Position numbers and translations under genes: made by a program
Shown: piece after piece, positions 7,956 to 17,368 of the stretch
Layout: every line of letters starts with the position of its first letter
Position numbering within the stretch: the stretch's first letter is position 1
Notes under the pieces: generated by a model
What the model saw: only the letters and a program-made list of their open reading frames with translations
The model's database searches: none
Told to the model about the DNA's origin: nothing
NCBI GenBank assembly: GCA_021464525.1
Contig: JADRCO010001342.1
Span: 1-20,117, forward strand
Direction: 5' to 3'
From: Rhizophagus sp. LPA8_4_AMF
Lineage: Eukaryota > Glomeromycota > Glomeromycetes > Glomerales > Glomeraceae
DNA length: 20,117 nt

Positions 7956-9120
7956 AGATTGATGTTTGAATTCAAAACAATTTAACAGTGATATATTGAC
8001 CTAATTATTTTGGTTCCCAATGCTTGATAATTATTATTAAATCTCAACTCTCAACAAATATTATTAAACCCGTTTTTTATGCATTATAGTTCCCTTAGTG
8101 ACTGACGATTAAAAAGTCTAAATAGTGGTTACAACTCCGGGGTTACGGGATATAAATAATCTTTTTGCGATGTTATTCGCTCTCAACTAAACGATACGGA
8201 CAGATAAGTCTATAGATACTGCATAATAGTGGCTTTGTCAATATTATACAATAACGACGCAGATAATTTCAGACGCGAATTTTTTTGTCATAACCTAAAG
8301 TGTTAAGATGCTTCTTATTTGACACGTATATATAAAGGGTCACTCTCACGTGCTATTTCTGAAGTATATAAAACTTGATATTAAAAATTAGGAAAATACT
8401 TTAATCAATATTAATAATTTTAAATTCTTATACAATTTTTTCTGATACTAAATATGTAAACGGTTAATTTTATACATTATTTACTTTATTTAAAAATAAT
8501 TCATGTTGATTTGTATAAGCAATAGTTAATTCAACATATTGATATTGAGTATTAAAGCGACGGATTTATAATTTGTGTGGATGAACGAAGAAATATTTTT
8601 ATTCATTATATTAATTACATATATTCTTTTGTGACATATTCTAATAAAAAATATCTAGTAAAAAATATCTAGTATTAAAAAACTAAATCATTTTCATTCA
8701 ATTTTTTCTTAATCATATAACATAGTACTAAGTCTTTGGTCGTCACTTGACTTGGTCGATCAAGATCAATTCGAGTCAATTATTTCATCTCGTTCATCTC
8801 ATTCCCTTTAGTCTCTTTCTTCTACTCCTTTACTCCTTTTTTCTTTTCTAATTTTTCTTGTGACCATTCTAGACTTTTGGCCTAGTTGAATTTGTCATTC
8901 GTCCAGGATTAATTTCAATCCGTTTTTAATTTCCTTTTACTTTTTATTTTTGAAGGTGAAATTTTTTTATATTGTTGAATTCTTCATGGAATATCTATTT
9001 TTACTTTTCTTGATGTAAATAGCTGACCAATTTGGATTGATGGATCGTAACACTAAATAAACAAAATGAATAATGTCGAAGAATTTAAAATTAAAAATAA
9101 ATTTAGCAACCTTAATTAGG
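7956..9120. other. Intergenic, no gene seen
   Basis: A+T-rich DNA after the TLDc gene. It contains a two-copy 14-bp repeat (TAAAAAATATCTAG at about 8645-8672) and a pyrimidine-rich run around 8780-8860. No clear AATAAA follows the TLDc stop closely. A minus-strand frame of 67 codons (8967-9170) lacks protein-like character and overlaps the dispersed repeat at 9121, so it is not called. Confidence 0.3.
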
Positions 9121-9172
9121 AACCATTCAAAATCTCGATCCCGATGATCAGAATTCGTTACAATACCCATTC
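9121..9172 (+). repeat. Dispersed ~45-bp repeat, copy 3
   Basis: ACCATTCAAAATC, CCCGATGATCAGAATT, CGTTACAATAC and CATAATCCTGAAAA match 3532-3566 (minus strand) and 3097-3145 (plus strand) in order. No coding remnant is visible beside this copy. Confidence 0.45.
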
Positions 9173-10362
9173 ATAATCCTGAAAATATAAATTCCCGAAA
9201 TCCAAAAATTCATTGGTTTGTGCAAATTTATATTATGGATTTATTTCATCTATTAATATATGGTTTGTGCGATTAGTCTTGTGTTATCTTAATTTAAATA
9301 TCATATCGTTGTGTCAAAAATCTCTATTCCTTACTGTTCGTATATGTTAAAACCATCCAGATTTTGCGCATCAGAAATCATAATGTATACATGTGACAAA
9401 ATTATTTTAAAAAAATTCATTGTTTCATTCTACAATTAATATTATGTCTCATTAAGAAACGTCTTGCTAAATATAGTATAAATCAGTCTAGATCTTTCCT
9501 TTTTTGTAAAGGCTTCTGTCGAATGTCACACGCGTTATTCGACACTGTGGAAGATACGGGGATATTATGCGTCTACTGTAATAGCATGTGGAAAATTACC
9601 TTGAAAAAAAAGCGCAGTAATGTTCCGTATATTTTATTATTACAAATTCTCCGTTTAAATATCGGAGTTACTTCATGGGGAAAATATGGGTAAAACACGG
9701 CGTCAAAGAATTGATAAGCATGATAATGTGTGCAGCAGATCGATTTTCTTATTGTACTTCGATTCGACCTGATTTAGACGATTAACTTTTTTTGTTGTCA
9801 CTGATATGGTTAAAATGGATTGATATCTTATTGATGTTTTTTTTTTAAAAAAAATAACGTTCTTATTATGTTACATTGGGTCATTCTTTATATAACATGC
9901 TTTTAAAGGAAGACTTTTACTATATTCTGTGGGTAATATGCAAAAGTCGTTTCATGTTGTAATTATACAATAGATTCCCTTATTTACGCTCATTTTTAAA
10001 TAAAATTTGGCTTTTTTTTATTGAAAATATGAAATTAGTGCGTTCGTGATTATCTAAAATACGTGGGAAAATCTTCTTATCTTTTGTTTTTAAATTTTTA
10101 ATGCTGTTAAACAAATGGCTAACATTTTTTCCGAATTTTTTTCTATTTTTAGTTAATTTTGGCTGAAATTATTGCCAATTTTGGTAATTTTTGGCAGACA
10201 TTACTTTTCATTGGTAGGTTGTCATTACCATATCTTCTTTTGTGTTATCGGTTTGAACTACCCTGACCCGCCCGATGATTTATGTTTATCAGTTAATATT
10301 ACTATATTCGTTAAACTTAAAGACAACAAAGATAGCCAATTTTTTTATATTTATTGGAAGAA
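9173..10362. other. Intergenic and upstream region of the Kelch gene
   Basis: A+T-rich and mostly featureless. It has an 8-bp inverted repeat (TGTCGAAT at 9517-9524 and ATTCGACA at 9537-9544). Around 10110-10200 AATTTTGG-type words recur several times. Open frames here (e.g. 10172-10375) are not protein-like. No gene was supported. Confidence 0.3.
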
Positions 10363-10404
10363 ATGGCTCAACTAAATTGTTCTTTGTCTTTTTTTTTGAC
10401 CTAA
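10363..10404 (+). other. Upstream ORF resembling a duplicated signal-peptide start
   Basis: ATG at 10363 opens a 13-codon frame, MAQLNCSLSFFLT, ending in TAA. It closely resembles the first 13 residues of the Kelch gene 66 bp downstream, MARLNFYLILFLT. DNA is also alike (ATGGCTC, TAAATT). It looks like a tandem duplication of the start region that has decayed. If transcribed it would act as an upstream ORF and could lower translation of the main frame. Confidence 0.5.
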
Positions 10405-10428
10405 TTTTTTTTAAAAAAACTGTTCTTA

Positions 10429-12057
10429 ATGGCTCGATTAAATTTCTACTTAATTTTGTTCCTAACTTATGTTACGTTTTCGAGTGCATATAATTTCTCT
10501 GCTTATGTTCCTCCTTCAATAGTTTTGAATGACAAATATTTCGTCGATGTTGAACAAGAAATTCGAGTTGGATTTAGATTATTTGATGCGTCATCAGTAA
10601 ACAAAGATTCAAAAGTGATCAAGTATCAAAATTTACAATATACTACCAACACGCCAAATGTTAAATTTCCTAGAGTAGTTGGCAATAAAAATAAATTATT
10701 CTTTTTTGGAGCGAACGGAAATGATGTTTTTGAATCAACCATAATGTTCTCGTTCGATATTAATGAAAAAATCTGGAGTGAATTAAAAGATGTTAATATG
10801 CCATCACATTTAGATCCAAACCAAGAAGAGAATTTTGTCGGTCCTGATAGTGATGGAAATGCTTATTTATTATATAACGATAATAATATTATGCTTTCTT
10901 TTAACACTGAAACATTGCAATGGAATGAATATTCTATTCAATCCTTCGTTCCAACCGGTTACAATTACTATGTTTGGTATACTGCCACAATATTGCCTGA
11001 TGGAAATATTGCGTATATCGGAGGTAAATTTTTTTTGCATTCTATTTAAACGCTTTAAATAATAAAAAATAATAATAAAATAATAATTTTCTTTTTTAAA
11101 GGTAAATTTTCTAATGGCACAGGTTTCGTTGATGCTCCAATGAATCAGGTATATTTCATTTATAAGAATGTTTACTAAAATCCATCACTATTATTAAAAT
11201 TTCTTCTTTTTCCTTTCTTAGTTTTATACTTATAATACAAAAACCCATGTTTGGGCCGCTAAGGTAATTTTTTTTTCTCTCCCCCATAATTATCATAAAA
11301 AGTGTATTAACGTAATATATTTATAGTCCACCATTGGAAATACTCCTGGGCCAAGGAATAGCCATTCGGCCAGCTTAGGTAATTTACAATTTTTTATCAC
11401 AATTAATGTTTTTATTAATTTACTTAATGATAAAATTCATATATATATAGCTTCGGATGGTAGAATAATTATTTATGGAGGCGTTAACGCAAATGATCAG
11501 CCAGCTTCTCCGTCATTAGCTGTATTAGATATTAATAAATATGAGTGGTCTACACCTACCGAAAATAATCCAATTGGGTCATTATACTTAGCTCCTTCCG
11601 TAATAGTTAACGATTTAATGTTTTTATATCTTGGTAATTATCAGAAATGATTTTTGCATTAATTATTATGTTAAAAGATAACTAAATAAAAAATTATTAT
11701 TCTATTTTTTTTCCTGCAGGTGTTAATATTTCCTCGAACGTTCCTACTATTTTTAATAAAATATTTATGCTCGATACATCAAGTTATACTTGGAGTAGTT
11801 TAGATCCCGTAGTTACCAATAGTGATGATAATATTTATAGTAATGGTAATAACCAATTAACCGGAGGAAATGCAGGTGCTATAAATAAGAATGATCTCAC
11901 GTTGACATTAATTATTATTTTAATAGTAGTTAGTTCTATACTTGTTTTGACGATACTTGGAGCCACATTTTATAGATTGTATCGATCTAGATATCCTCAT
12001 TTAAAATCCCAAATTAGTCCAAAAGTAATTGATAATTCCCATCAACAATCAGCTTAA
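10429..12057 (+). CDS. Kelch-repeat membrane protein (six exons)
   Basis: Exons 10429-11023, 11102-11148, 11222-11263, 11327-11378, 11451-11633 and 11720-12057 join in frame across five GT-AG introns of 63-86 bp, giving 418 residues. Residues 1-20 form a signal peptide (MARLNFYLILFLTYVTFSSA). Residues about 25-335 are degenerate Kelch repeats of a beta-propeller: KLFFFGAN..MFSFDINEKIWSEL, GNAYLLYN..LSFNTETLQWNEY, GNIAYIGGKF..FYTYNTKTHVW, PRNSHSASLASDGRIIIYGG..LAVLDINKYEW, and IFMLDTSSYTW. Only two keep the Gly-Gly pair. A Ser/Asn/Gly-rich stalk precedes one membrane span (about 366-390, LIIILIVVSSILVLTILG) and a basic ~28-residue cytosolic tail. Predicted type I surface or endomembrane protein; the propeller likely binds protein or sugar. 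The exact ligand is unknown. Confidence 0.93.
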
Positions 12058-12191
12058 AGTCATTCATCATTAACCTGTAGCTATAGTTTTCTTCTACGAT
12101 GATTTTTTTAGTTGTTTTTTTTAATGTATATACTGTATCATGTCTATTAGTTGTATACATATTATTATATATCACGTGTATGAAATATTGT

Positions 12192-12230
12192 AATAAAATT
12201 CGGTTTTTTATTAAAATATATTATAATAAA
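12192..12230 (+). terminator. Poly(A) signal candidates of the Kelch gene
   Basis: AATAAA occurs at 12192-12197 and 12225-12230, about 135-170 bp after the Kelch stop codon, in A/T-rich DNA. This is a usual 3' UTR distance. They are candidates by motif and position only. Confidence 0.4.
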
Positions 12231-12488
12231 TTTATACTATTACGGACTTTACGAGATATTGACATTTATTGATTATCGTATGATATTAATCATTAATCAT
12301 AACTCGATAAAATAATTACACTAATATACGCTGAGTCATTACTTCAAAATAAATCAGTAAAATATAAAATATACGTAAAATTACACCATTTTAGTACAAC
12401 TACGGATTATTTTTTTCATATATAATTCCACATTTTTTGGAATTTTTTTTTCCCTTATGTTCCTATTCCTTATGGTTTTGCAATTTTA

Positions 12489-12690
12489 TCTAGGTTTTAC
12501 ATCTGGTCGTCATGAGTAACGAGGTATCTCTCTCGTACAAAAAGAGTTTGTTTGCAGTTTTATTAGTAAAAACTCCCATACTCCTGACGATGTCTAGGTT
12601 TTACATCTGGTCGTCACGCGTAACGAGGTATCTCTCTCGTACAAAAGGAGTTTGTTTTGCAGTTTTATTAGTAAAAACGCCCATTATTCT
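12489..12690 (+). repeat. Two tandem ~104-bp units inside element copy 2
   Basis: Units start at 12489 and 12593, each TCTAGGTTTTACATCTGGTC..ACGAGGTATCTCTCTCGTAC..CAGTTTTATTAGTAAAAAC..CCCAT. Copy 1 carries about two ~95-bp units in the same relative place (5713-5903, opposite strand), ending at a different point in the unit. CGAGGTATCTCTCTCG is near-palindromic. Subterminal arrays like this often vary in number between copies. Confidence 0.8.
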
Positions 12691-12959
12691 GGTGATACCA
12701 GTATAATGAAGATGGTTGAACTTTCTAGACCATATGTGATTGTAGACGACCTTGGTTTATTGGAAACGTGATAAACCCATAGCATATGCCCCTGTCTCCC
12801 GGCTGGTCAGCCATAGCATCCCTCTGAGTTTGCCGATTGGTGATTGAAGTCATAGCTCTAGTTAGATTCTTCCATATTTTAAGGTGTTTCTCTTCTTTTT
12901 CTGTTTCTTTTCTTTCTCCTATGTGTTTAAAAGATTAAGAAACAGACAAATCTTTTTTA

Positions 12960-13015
12960 ATCTTATCCTGGTGGAGAGCATGTCTGCTTTGACTAGTTCG
13001 ATTCTAGTCTAAGAT
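12960..13015 (+). ncRNA. tRNA-like module (B-box) in element copy 2
   Basis: ATCTTA (12960-12965) pairs with TAAGAT (13010-13015). A perfect 6-bp T-stem GACTAG/CTAGTC (12991-12996, 13004-13009) encloses a seven-base loop TTCGATT. An A-box-like TGGTGGAGAGC lies 5'. The anticodon region is shortened, so this is not a working tRNA. Both stems hold here and the acceptor stem also in copy 1, which supports descent from a folded tRNA-like RNA. Confidence 0.5.
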
Positions 13016-13274
13016 CTTGTCACTCACATTTTAATGATTTTATAATTTTTTTTTTTTTTTTGGAATATAGAGTCTTTTTAACAAATTCAGGATGAGAAAC
13101 ATTTGGGATTGAATTTTCACAAATATTTTTTCTAATAATTATGATATTTACAGTACGTATAATACAACAAATGAAAGTGATATCTTGACGTTTTTAATTA
13201 CGATCAACTACTTGGACTTTATTTATTCATGCGTCAAATTTTGAAAGGTAAACTTTGCTTTTAACAAAGTAATC

Positions 13275-13379
13275 CTAAATTAGTGGCCAGTCGACATAAT
13301 GGATAGAAAGGTCTTTTCGGACATCATTATTTTGAGGGTCATTTTGTCACGGTATAAATCCAATGGGAAAACAGGGGTA
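13275..13379 (-). pseudogene. Short coding remnant with one in-frame stop
   Basis: The minus strand reads YPCFPIGFIP, a TGA, then QNDPQNNDVRKDLS and IHYVDWPLI, ending at a TAG (13275-13277). The residues are balanced, unlike chance A+T-rich frames. The TGA could be a C-to-T change in an Arg codon. There is no ATG. It is probably a fragment of an expanded gene or element protein; the family is not identified. Confidence 0.3.
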
Positions 13380-13701
13380 GGTTAAATTAAAATGATATTT
13401 AATTTTCTTATATAATTACTGATTCTAATCATTTATTCTGATATATAACAGATTGTTCATCCTAATCAAAGAAGACTGTTGACGGTCAGAAAACGTGCAT
13501 GTGCGCATACAAATTAATTGAAATACTATATAGTGTTTTTTCGCAGAAATTATTAATTGAAAGATAACAAAAAAAAATCAAAAAAAAATCAGATTTACTT
13601 TAATCATAATAGTCAAATCAAACGTCCTCTTACGAAACGTGAGCTGTAATTGTATTAATTACAGTATAACAAATACTAATGATTGATAATAAACTTGCGT
13701 C

Positions 13702-14450
13702 GAAATTTTAAATGGTGAAGAATATTACAGTATGTAATTACTATTGAAGTTGATAATGACTTACGAAAAATGTTTCTTGCGCATATGGTTATTTTACATT
13801 ATCGTTCTTCTATGATACTTAAAAAGTTTTATCGACTAATAAAAAAAAGTGATGGAATTTTAACACGTATTAAATTAACAAATATTTCACCTGAAACATT
13901 TCAAGTAATAAAGAATTTATAAATAAAAAAATGGTTACTGTTTTTAATTAATAAAAAATGCGGATATTCATAATTAGATACAGTATGCAGATGGTGAAAA
14001 CGTTCCTTTGATTGAACTTGGGACGGATCAATCCTTTTTGGCTGAAAATATGCAAATTGGATAGAATTTAATTTTGATTTGATATATCAAATGAACTTTG
14101 CAATAGTTTTTCCCTCAAAACTGAAAAAAATATTGTACTTAAAAGATTAAAGAATACGTTACAACAAAGTATTTCATTTATTATATTTGCCAATTTAATT
14201 TCTAAAGTCTTTAAATAAAATATTACCTTACGAACAAATTTGCCTAAGGAACTAATTTAAGTCATATAGATTCTAATAGAGAGCCAAGTAATAAATGGAA
14301 ACCTCGTATATCTAGTATATCTAGAAAGATTGATTCAAAAAATCATTACATTTCAACGTGTTGAATTAATCTCAAAATGAATTGATAAATTAGTGACAAA
14401 TTAATTTCTTTATAGGATCTCGTCCCTAAAAATTTCATGAAATTTGCGCT
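13702..14450 (+). pseudogene. Degraded copy of the BTB-TLDc gene
   Basis: Blocks match 6456-7955 in order: GAAATTTTAAATGG, TTGAAGTTGATAATGA, GCGCATATGGTTATT, CATTATCGTTCTTC, ACCTGAAACATTTCAA, then an intron-like A/T stretch ending AATTAG, then GATGGTGAAAACGTTCC, TTTTGATTTGATATATCAAA, TATTACCTTACGAACAAATTTG, ATTACATTTCAACGTG and TTCATGAAATTTGCG. The sequence corresponding to the intron is still present, so this is a DNA-level duplicate, not a retrocopy. Large deletions, frameshifts and stops abolish coding. The TLDc part fades out after about 14450. Confidence 0.88.
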
Positions 14451-14646
14451 TATTTCTCAAAAATTGTGTGTATTTGCTTGTTTCATAAGTTTCAACTATT
14501 CCCTTACATAAAGTTACTAAAGCAACGAATCATCATTTCTAACATTATATGTAGTTTATAGGGAAACCCAGAGTTAATTGGTTTAATATTTTTTAAAAAA
14601 CCGGATATACAAACTATTCCCTTTTCATCTATGTAAGATAAGTTCA

Positions 14647-14838
14647 GTGTTTGCCGTTGTAGCGCATGGGACCAGGAATTTATCGCATGCTATGACCATT
14701 GCTGGTGAAGACTTAAGACACAAACCAGGAAATGCCACCTCTCCTGCACAAAATTATACTATAGTAAATTTTCGCCCGAGGGTGAGAGGGGTGCCTTATG
14801 ATCAAGCAAAACCATTCAAGCTCTTCGATGAAAACTAA
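14647..14838 (+). pseudogene. Orphan coding-like fragment, 63 codons
   Basis: An open frame with composition and base content unlike its surroundings: FAVVAHGTRNLSHAMTIAGE, DLRHKPGNATSPAQNYTIV and NFRPRVRGVPYDQAKPF, ending TAA. It has no ATG start; the frame is open somewhat upstream, and TTCAG just before it could be an intron acceptor. It may be the last exon of a broken gene or part of an element. No family is recognised. Confidence 0.3.
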
Positions 14839-14964
14839 CCACATAGATGGGTTAGATATCCGTTTATTAAATTTTATTTTTTTTCGATTAAAGATATGGT
14901 ATAATATATACAACTAATGTATTATGTATTATGGCAATAGATAGTGAAAGATATAATTAATTTG

Positions 14965-15502
14965 ATGGATCAACCAGATAATAGAGATTTCGCATCTCAA
15001 TCAAGCTTTCCGGTCTTAGAACATGATAAAAATAAAAATTACCAAACCCTAGACAAGATAGTAACTCTACTATTAGAGAATATTTCGAGTTAATAAAATT
15101 TTATGCTACGCTCGCTGGTAAGGATTTGGATGAAGTAGACGTTAAAGTAAAATTTATTATTGGATTATCACCCAATAACAAAAAGCGTGCAGATGAGTTT
15201 GGGATTAAAAAAACCTTTAAAAGAGATAGTCAAACATTTAGTTAGAGACAAACGCTTTCTACTGAAATACAAAAATACAAAAAGGGGAGCTGAAACAAGG
15301 CAATGAATCAGTAAGAAAATTTTAAGAAAAGTTAGAAAGGCTTAAAAAGCTTTCTGGATGTGATGAGGAAGATTTTAGAAAAAAATTTCTTTGCGGATTA
15401 TCACCTACAAATCAAGAAGTTAGATTGTGGGGGGGGAGGATAGAACTTTCTTTAGATGAATTGGTTGATAGACTCGAAATACTAGAAGAACTTTCCAAAT
15501 AA
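14965..15502 (+). pseudogene. Gag-like protein remnant with two capsid-like modules
   Basis: Reading starts at ATG 14965 (MDQPDNRDFASQSSFPVLEH). After a frame change comes TIREYFELIKFYATLAGKDL, VKVKFIIGLSPNNKKRADEF and, after another frame change, PLKEIVKHLV. A second similar block follows: GNESVRKF(stop)EKLERLKKLSG, DEEDFRKKFLCGLSPTNQEV and SLDELVDRLEILEELSK, TAA at 15500. The pattern (helix, 'F..GLSP', helix, L-x-E-L/I-V-x-x-L) resembles retrotransposon Gag capsid helices. It has at least two frameshifts and one stop. No protease or reverse transcriptase is visible next to it. Confidence 0.5.
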
Positions 15503-15552
15503 TCTTCTATGCAGTGAAAGATGAATTGTGACATATAGAATATATTACTAAA

Positions 15553-16078
15553 ATGTTAACCGATCAAAAGCATTTATCTGATATTACACTCAGTGAGCAG
15601 GAAATTATCAGATATACGGAGAAATTAGCCTGAATATTTGGACTAGACAAGCAAAATGCTGAGGTATATAGTGTGCTTTCTGGTGAAAATAGGGTGTTAT
15701 GATTATTATTCCCAACATAAAAGGCTTAAAAAGAAGGTTAAAATGATAGGATTGTTTGTAGATAGATTAGAGGACGATGTGGAGGAATTGTTCAATATGG
15801 GGCGTTATCATTGTAACAAAGATTCCATAAATAGTTCATTTGAGAGTATTTCATCTGGTTCATCCGATTCTTTTGAGATATCCGAGGTATCTGATTCTAA
15901 TGCAAAATACAAAAGAAGACACGACCAAAGCGCATTAAGATCAAGAAAGTGGTGTGAATGCTAACATTATCAGTCTGATCAGTTATTTTGAAGCAGTAGT
16001 CATCATCCGAAGCAGTAATCAACAGCCAAATAATTTTTTGCCAAATTTCCCGCTCAAGCCTGATGCCCTGATCAACTA
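15553..16078 (+). pseudogene. Continuation of the Gag-like frame, Ser-rich and broken
   Basis: Fragments in shifting frames: MLTDQKHLSDITLSEQEIIR..EKLA, stop, IFGLDKQNAEVYSVLSGE; then an open frame 15656-15964 with KMIGLFVDRLEDDVEELFNM, a serine-rich acidic linker (SISSGSSDSFEISEVSDS) and a basic end; then NQQPNNFLPNFPLKPDAL. It follows the capsid-like modules in the same direction and looks like the rest of one polyprotein. No zinc-knuckle cysteine pattern could be confirmed (WCEC is partial at best). Confidence 0.35.
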
Positions 16079-16221
16079 GTCCAGGGCGGTGATTGGAATA
16101 TTTTTTTATTCACAATAGTTGCAGAGATTTTGTCCAGATTCTTATCGCCAGAGGTAATGCCTATTTCGAGATCTGGAAACAGCATATCTATTGTTTTTTG
16201 ACTAAATTCTGTAACAATTTT
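16072..16221 (-). pseudogene. Coding-like fragment on the opposite strand
   Basis: The minus strand is open for 49 codons between stops: VTEFSQKTIDMLFPDLEIG, ITSGDKNLDKISATIVNK and KIFQSPPWTS. It reads more like protein than the + strand of the same segment. It abuts, tail to tail, the end of the Gag-like remnant. Origin unknown; possibly another element. Confidence 0.25.
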
Positions 16222-16629
16222 TCAGGCATAATATTTTAGACTATGGTGCGAGAAACCTATATTCAACAATAAAAATTGTAATACCAAAAAATCTTACAAA
16301 TTTTAAAAAATAAATTTAAGGAAAATAAACTGGTAATTTTATTCTTCGTGAGCATTATCAAATTACCGATCAAAAAGATCTACATAAAACTTCCCGAATT
16401 TGAATCACGTGAACGCTATCTTTTGGTCAAAATTTTTATAGTTCAGGCCAAAATTATGATAATTTAGTGCCCGAATTGTCATACACATTGAGAAACCCTT
16501 TAATCATGAGAAAATCGTCACATGTAAATGAGAATATTTTTGATTTGGCTTTAAATGATACCATGTAAAATGATAGCAAGATACCTAGGAAAAAAGACGT
16601 TATGTATCTCAAGATCAAGTTATCTTGAG
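16222..16629. other. Intergenic within decayed elements, no gene seen
   Basis: A+T-rich. It has GGCCAAAATTATGATAATTT near 16447, a word also found in the palindrome at 20076-20101. No supportable frame. Confidence 0.25.
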
Positions 16630-16940
16630 GACAAAACCATCACAGAAGAGATAGAAACCATTGATAATGAAAAATGGATGGAAACATGGAAAACGAAATT
16701 ATTGAAGAATGGATAGGTGAGGAATGGCCAGAGGATGAGACTATCATGGATGGGAGAAGAATTGAAAGAGTTTGATAAAGTAGGAAAGAGGCTTACCATC
16801 AAAGTTCTTCATTGGCATGAGGGTGCTAATTGTAACATCAGAGCAGTATATACTGGAAATTCAAGAACTACAGTATGGAGAAAGTAAAAAAAAAAGAAAT
16901 TAGAAAATGATGCAAGGGAAATGAAGACAATATATTTTTT
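16630..16940 (+). pseudogene. Element-associated coding remnant
   Basis: Read across at least three frame changes: DKTITEEIETIDNEKWMET, NEIIEEWIGEEWPEDETIMD, EELKEFDKVGKRLTIKVLHW, HEGANCNIRAVYTGNSRTTV, WRK, then KLENDAREMKTI. The acidic stretch followed by a compact HWHEGAN..RAVYTGNSRTT..RKKK block resembles N-terminal regions of mobile-element ORFs repeated in fungal genomes, as I recall; this is not verified. The 10-A run at about 16888-16897 coincides with one frameshift. Confidence 0.4.
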
Positions 16941-16958
16941 AAAAGTTCTGAAATGCCA

Positions 16959-17262
16959 TTACTTATCATGATCACCCATATCAAGATCATCTCCATCATG
17001 ATCATTTCCATCTCCATCTCCATTTCCAGAAGTTATAAAAAGTCCTTTATTTTCTGTTGATAATCTGCATAAACATTTAAAAGAAATAGATCAGTAATGC
17101 ATTATATTAAAGTTCACAAAAAATAATGAAAATAATTTTACCTATAACTATTTATGATGTTTAAGTATTCGTAAATTCTTTCAGTTGTTATTAGATGGAC
17201 AAGGTAAAATGAATACCAGCAATAATATTGCACAAATAATATAGAATAAAGGTAATTATATG
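16959..17262 (-). pseudogene. 3' end of a spliced gene on the minus strand, interrupted upstream
   Basis: On the minus strand an upstream exon (from about 17262 down to 17142: FVQYYCWYSFYLVHLITT, ERIYEYLNIINSY) ends at a GTAAAA donor. A 77-bp intron (17141 to 17065) ends in TTTATGCAG. The last exon (17064 to 16959) continues in phase, R-LSTENKGLFITSGNGDG and an Asp/Gly/His-rich tail (DGNDHDGDDLDMGDHDK), to TAA. The in-phase join and intron length like the intact genes argue for a real gene end. Just upstream is the TA-flanked element at 17273, which probably cut the gene. Function unknown. Confidence 0.4.
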
Positions 17263-17368
17263 GCAAGATATACAGTCAGACCTTCATAATTGCACATTCC
17301 TTGAGACCGACCATATGCATAATTTTCAAAATAATGCATTTAAAGAGGATGTGCATTTATTTATAAAA

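Larger units (their letters stand above)
12487..13094 (+). mobile_element. Dispersed element with tRNA-like module, copy 2 (short form)
   Basis: Matches the minus strand of 4780-5903 over its whole length except for the 565-bp segment present only there. Order on + strand: two tandem ~104-bp units (starting 12489 and 12593), a unique block (about 12690-12880), a pyrimidine run, the tRNA-like module, then CACTCACATTTTAA, a T-tract and TTTAACAAATTCAGGAT. The two copies are inverted and bracket the TLDc and Kelch genes. No protein is encoded; open frames such as 12512-12706 come from the tandem units. Confidence 0.8.

Noticed and set aside
8967-9170. 67-codon minus-strand frame
   Set aside because: It is A+T-rich, overlaps a dispersed repeat, and shows no domain or splice context.
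10172-10375. 67-codon + frame before the Kelch gene
   Set aside because: Composition is Phe/Ile/Tyr-rich as expected by chance, and it ends just before the Kelch start in another frame.
12512-12706. 64-codon + frame in element copy 2
   Set aside because: It is produced by the tandem ~104-bp units and repeats its own residues; there is no sign of coding constraint.
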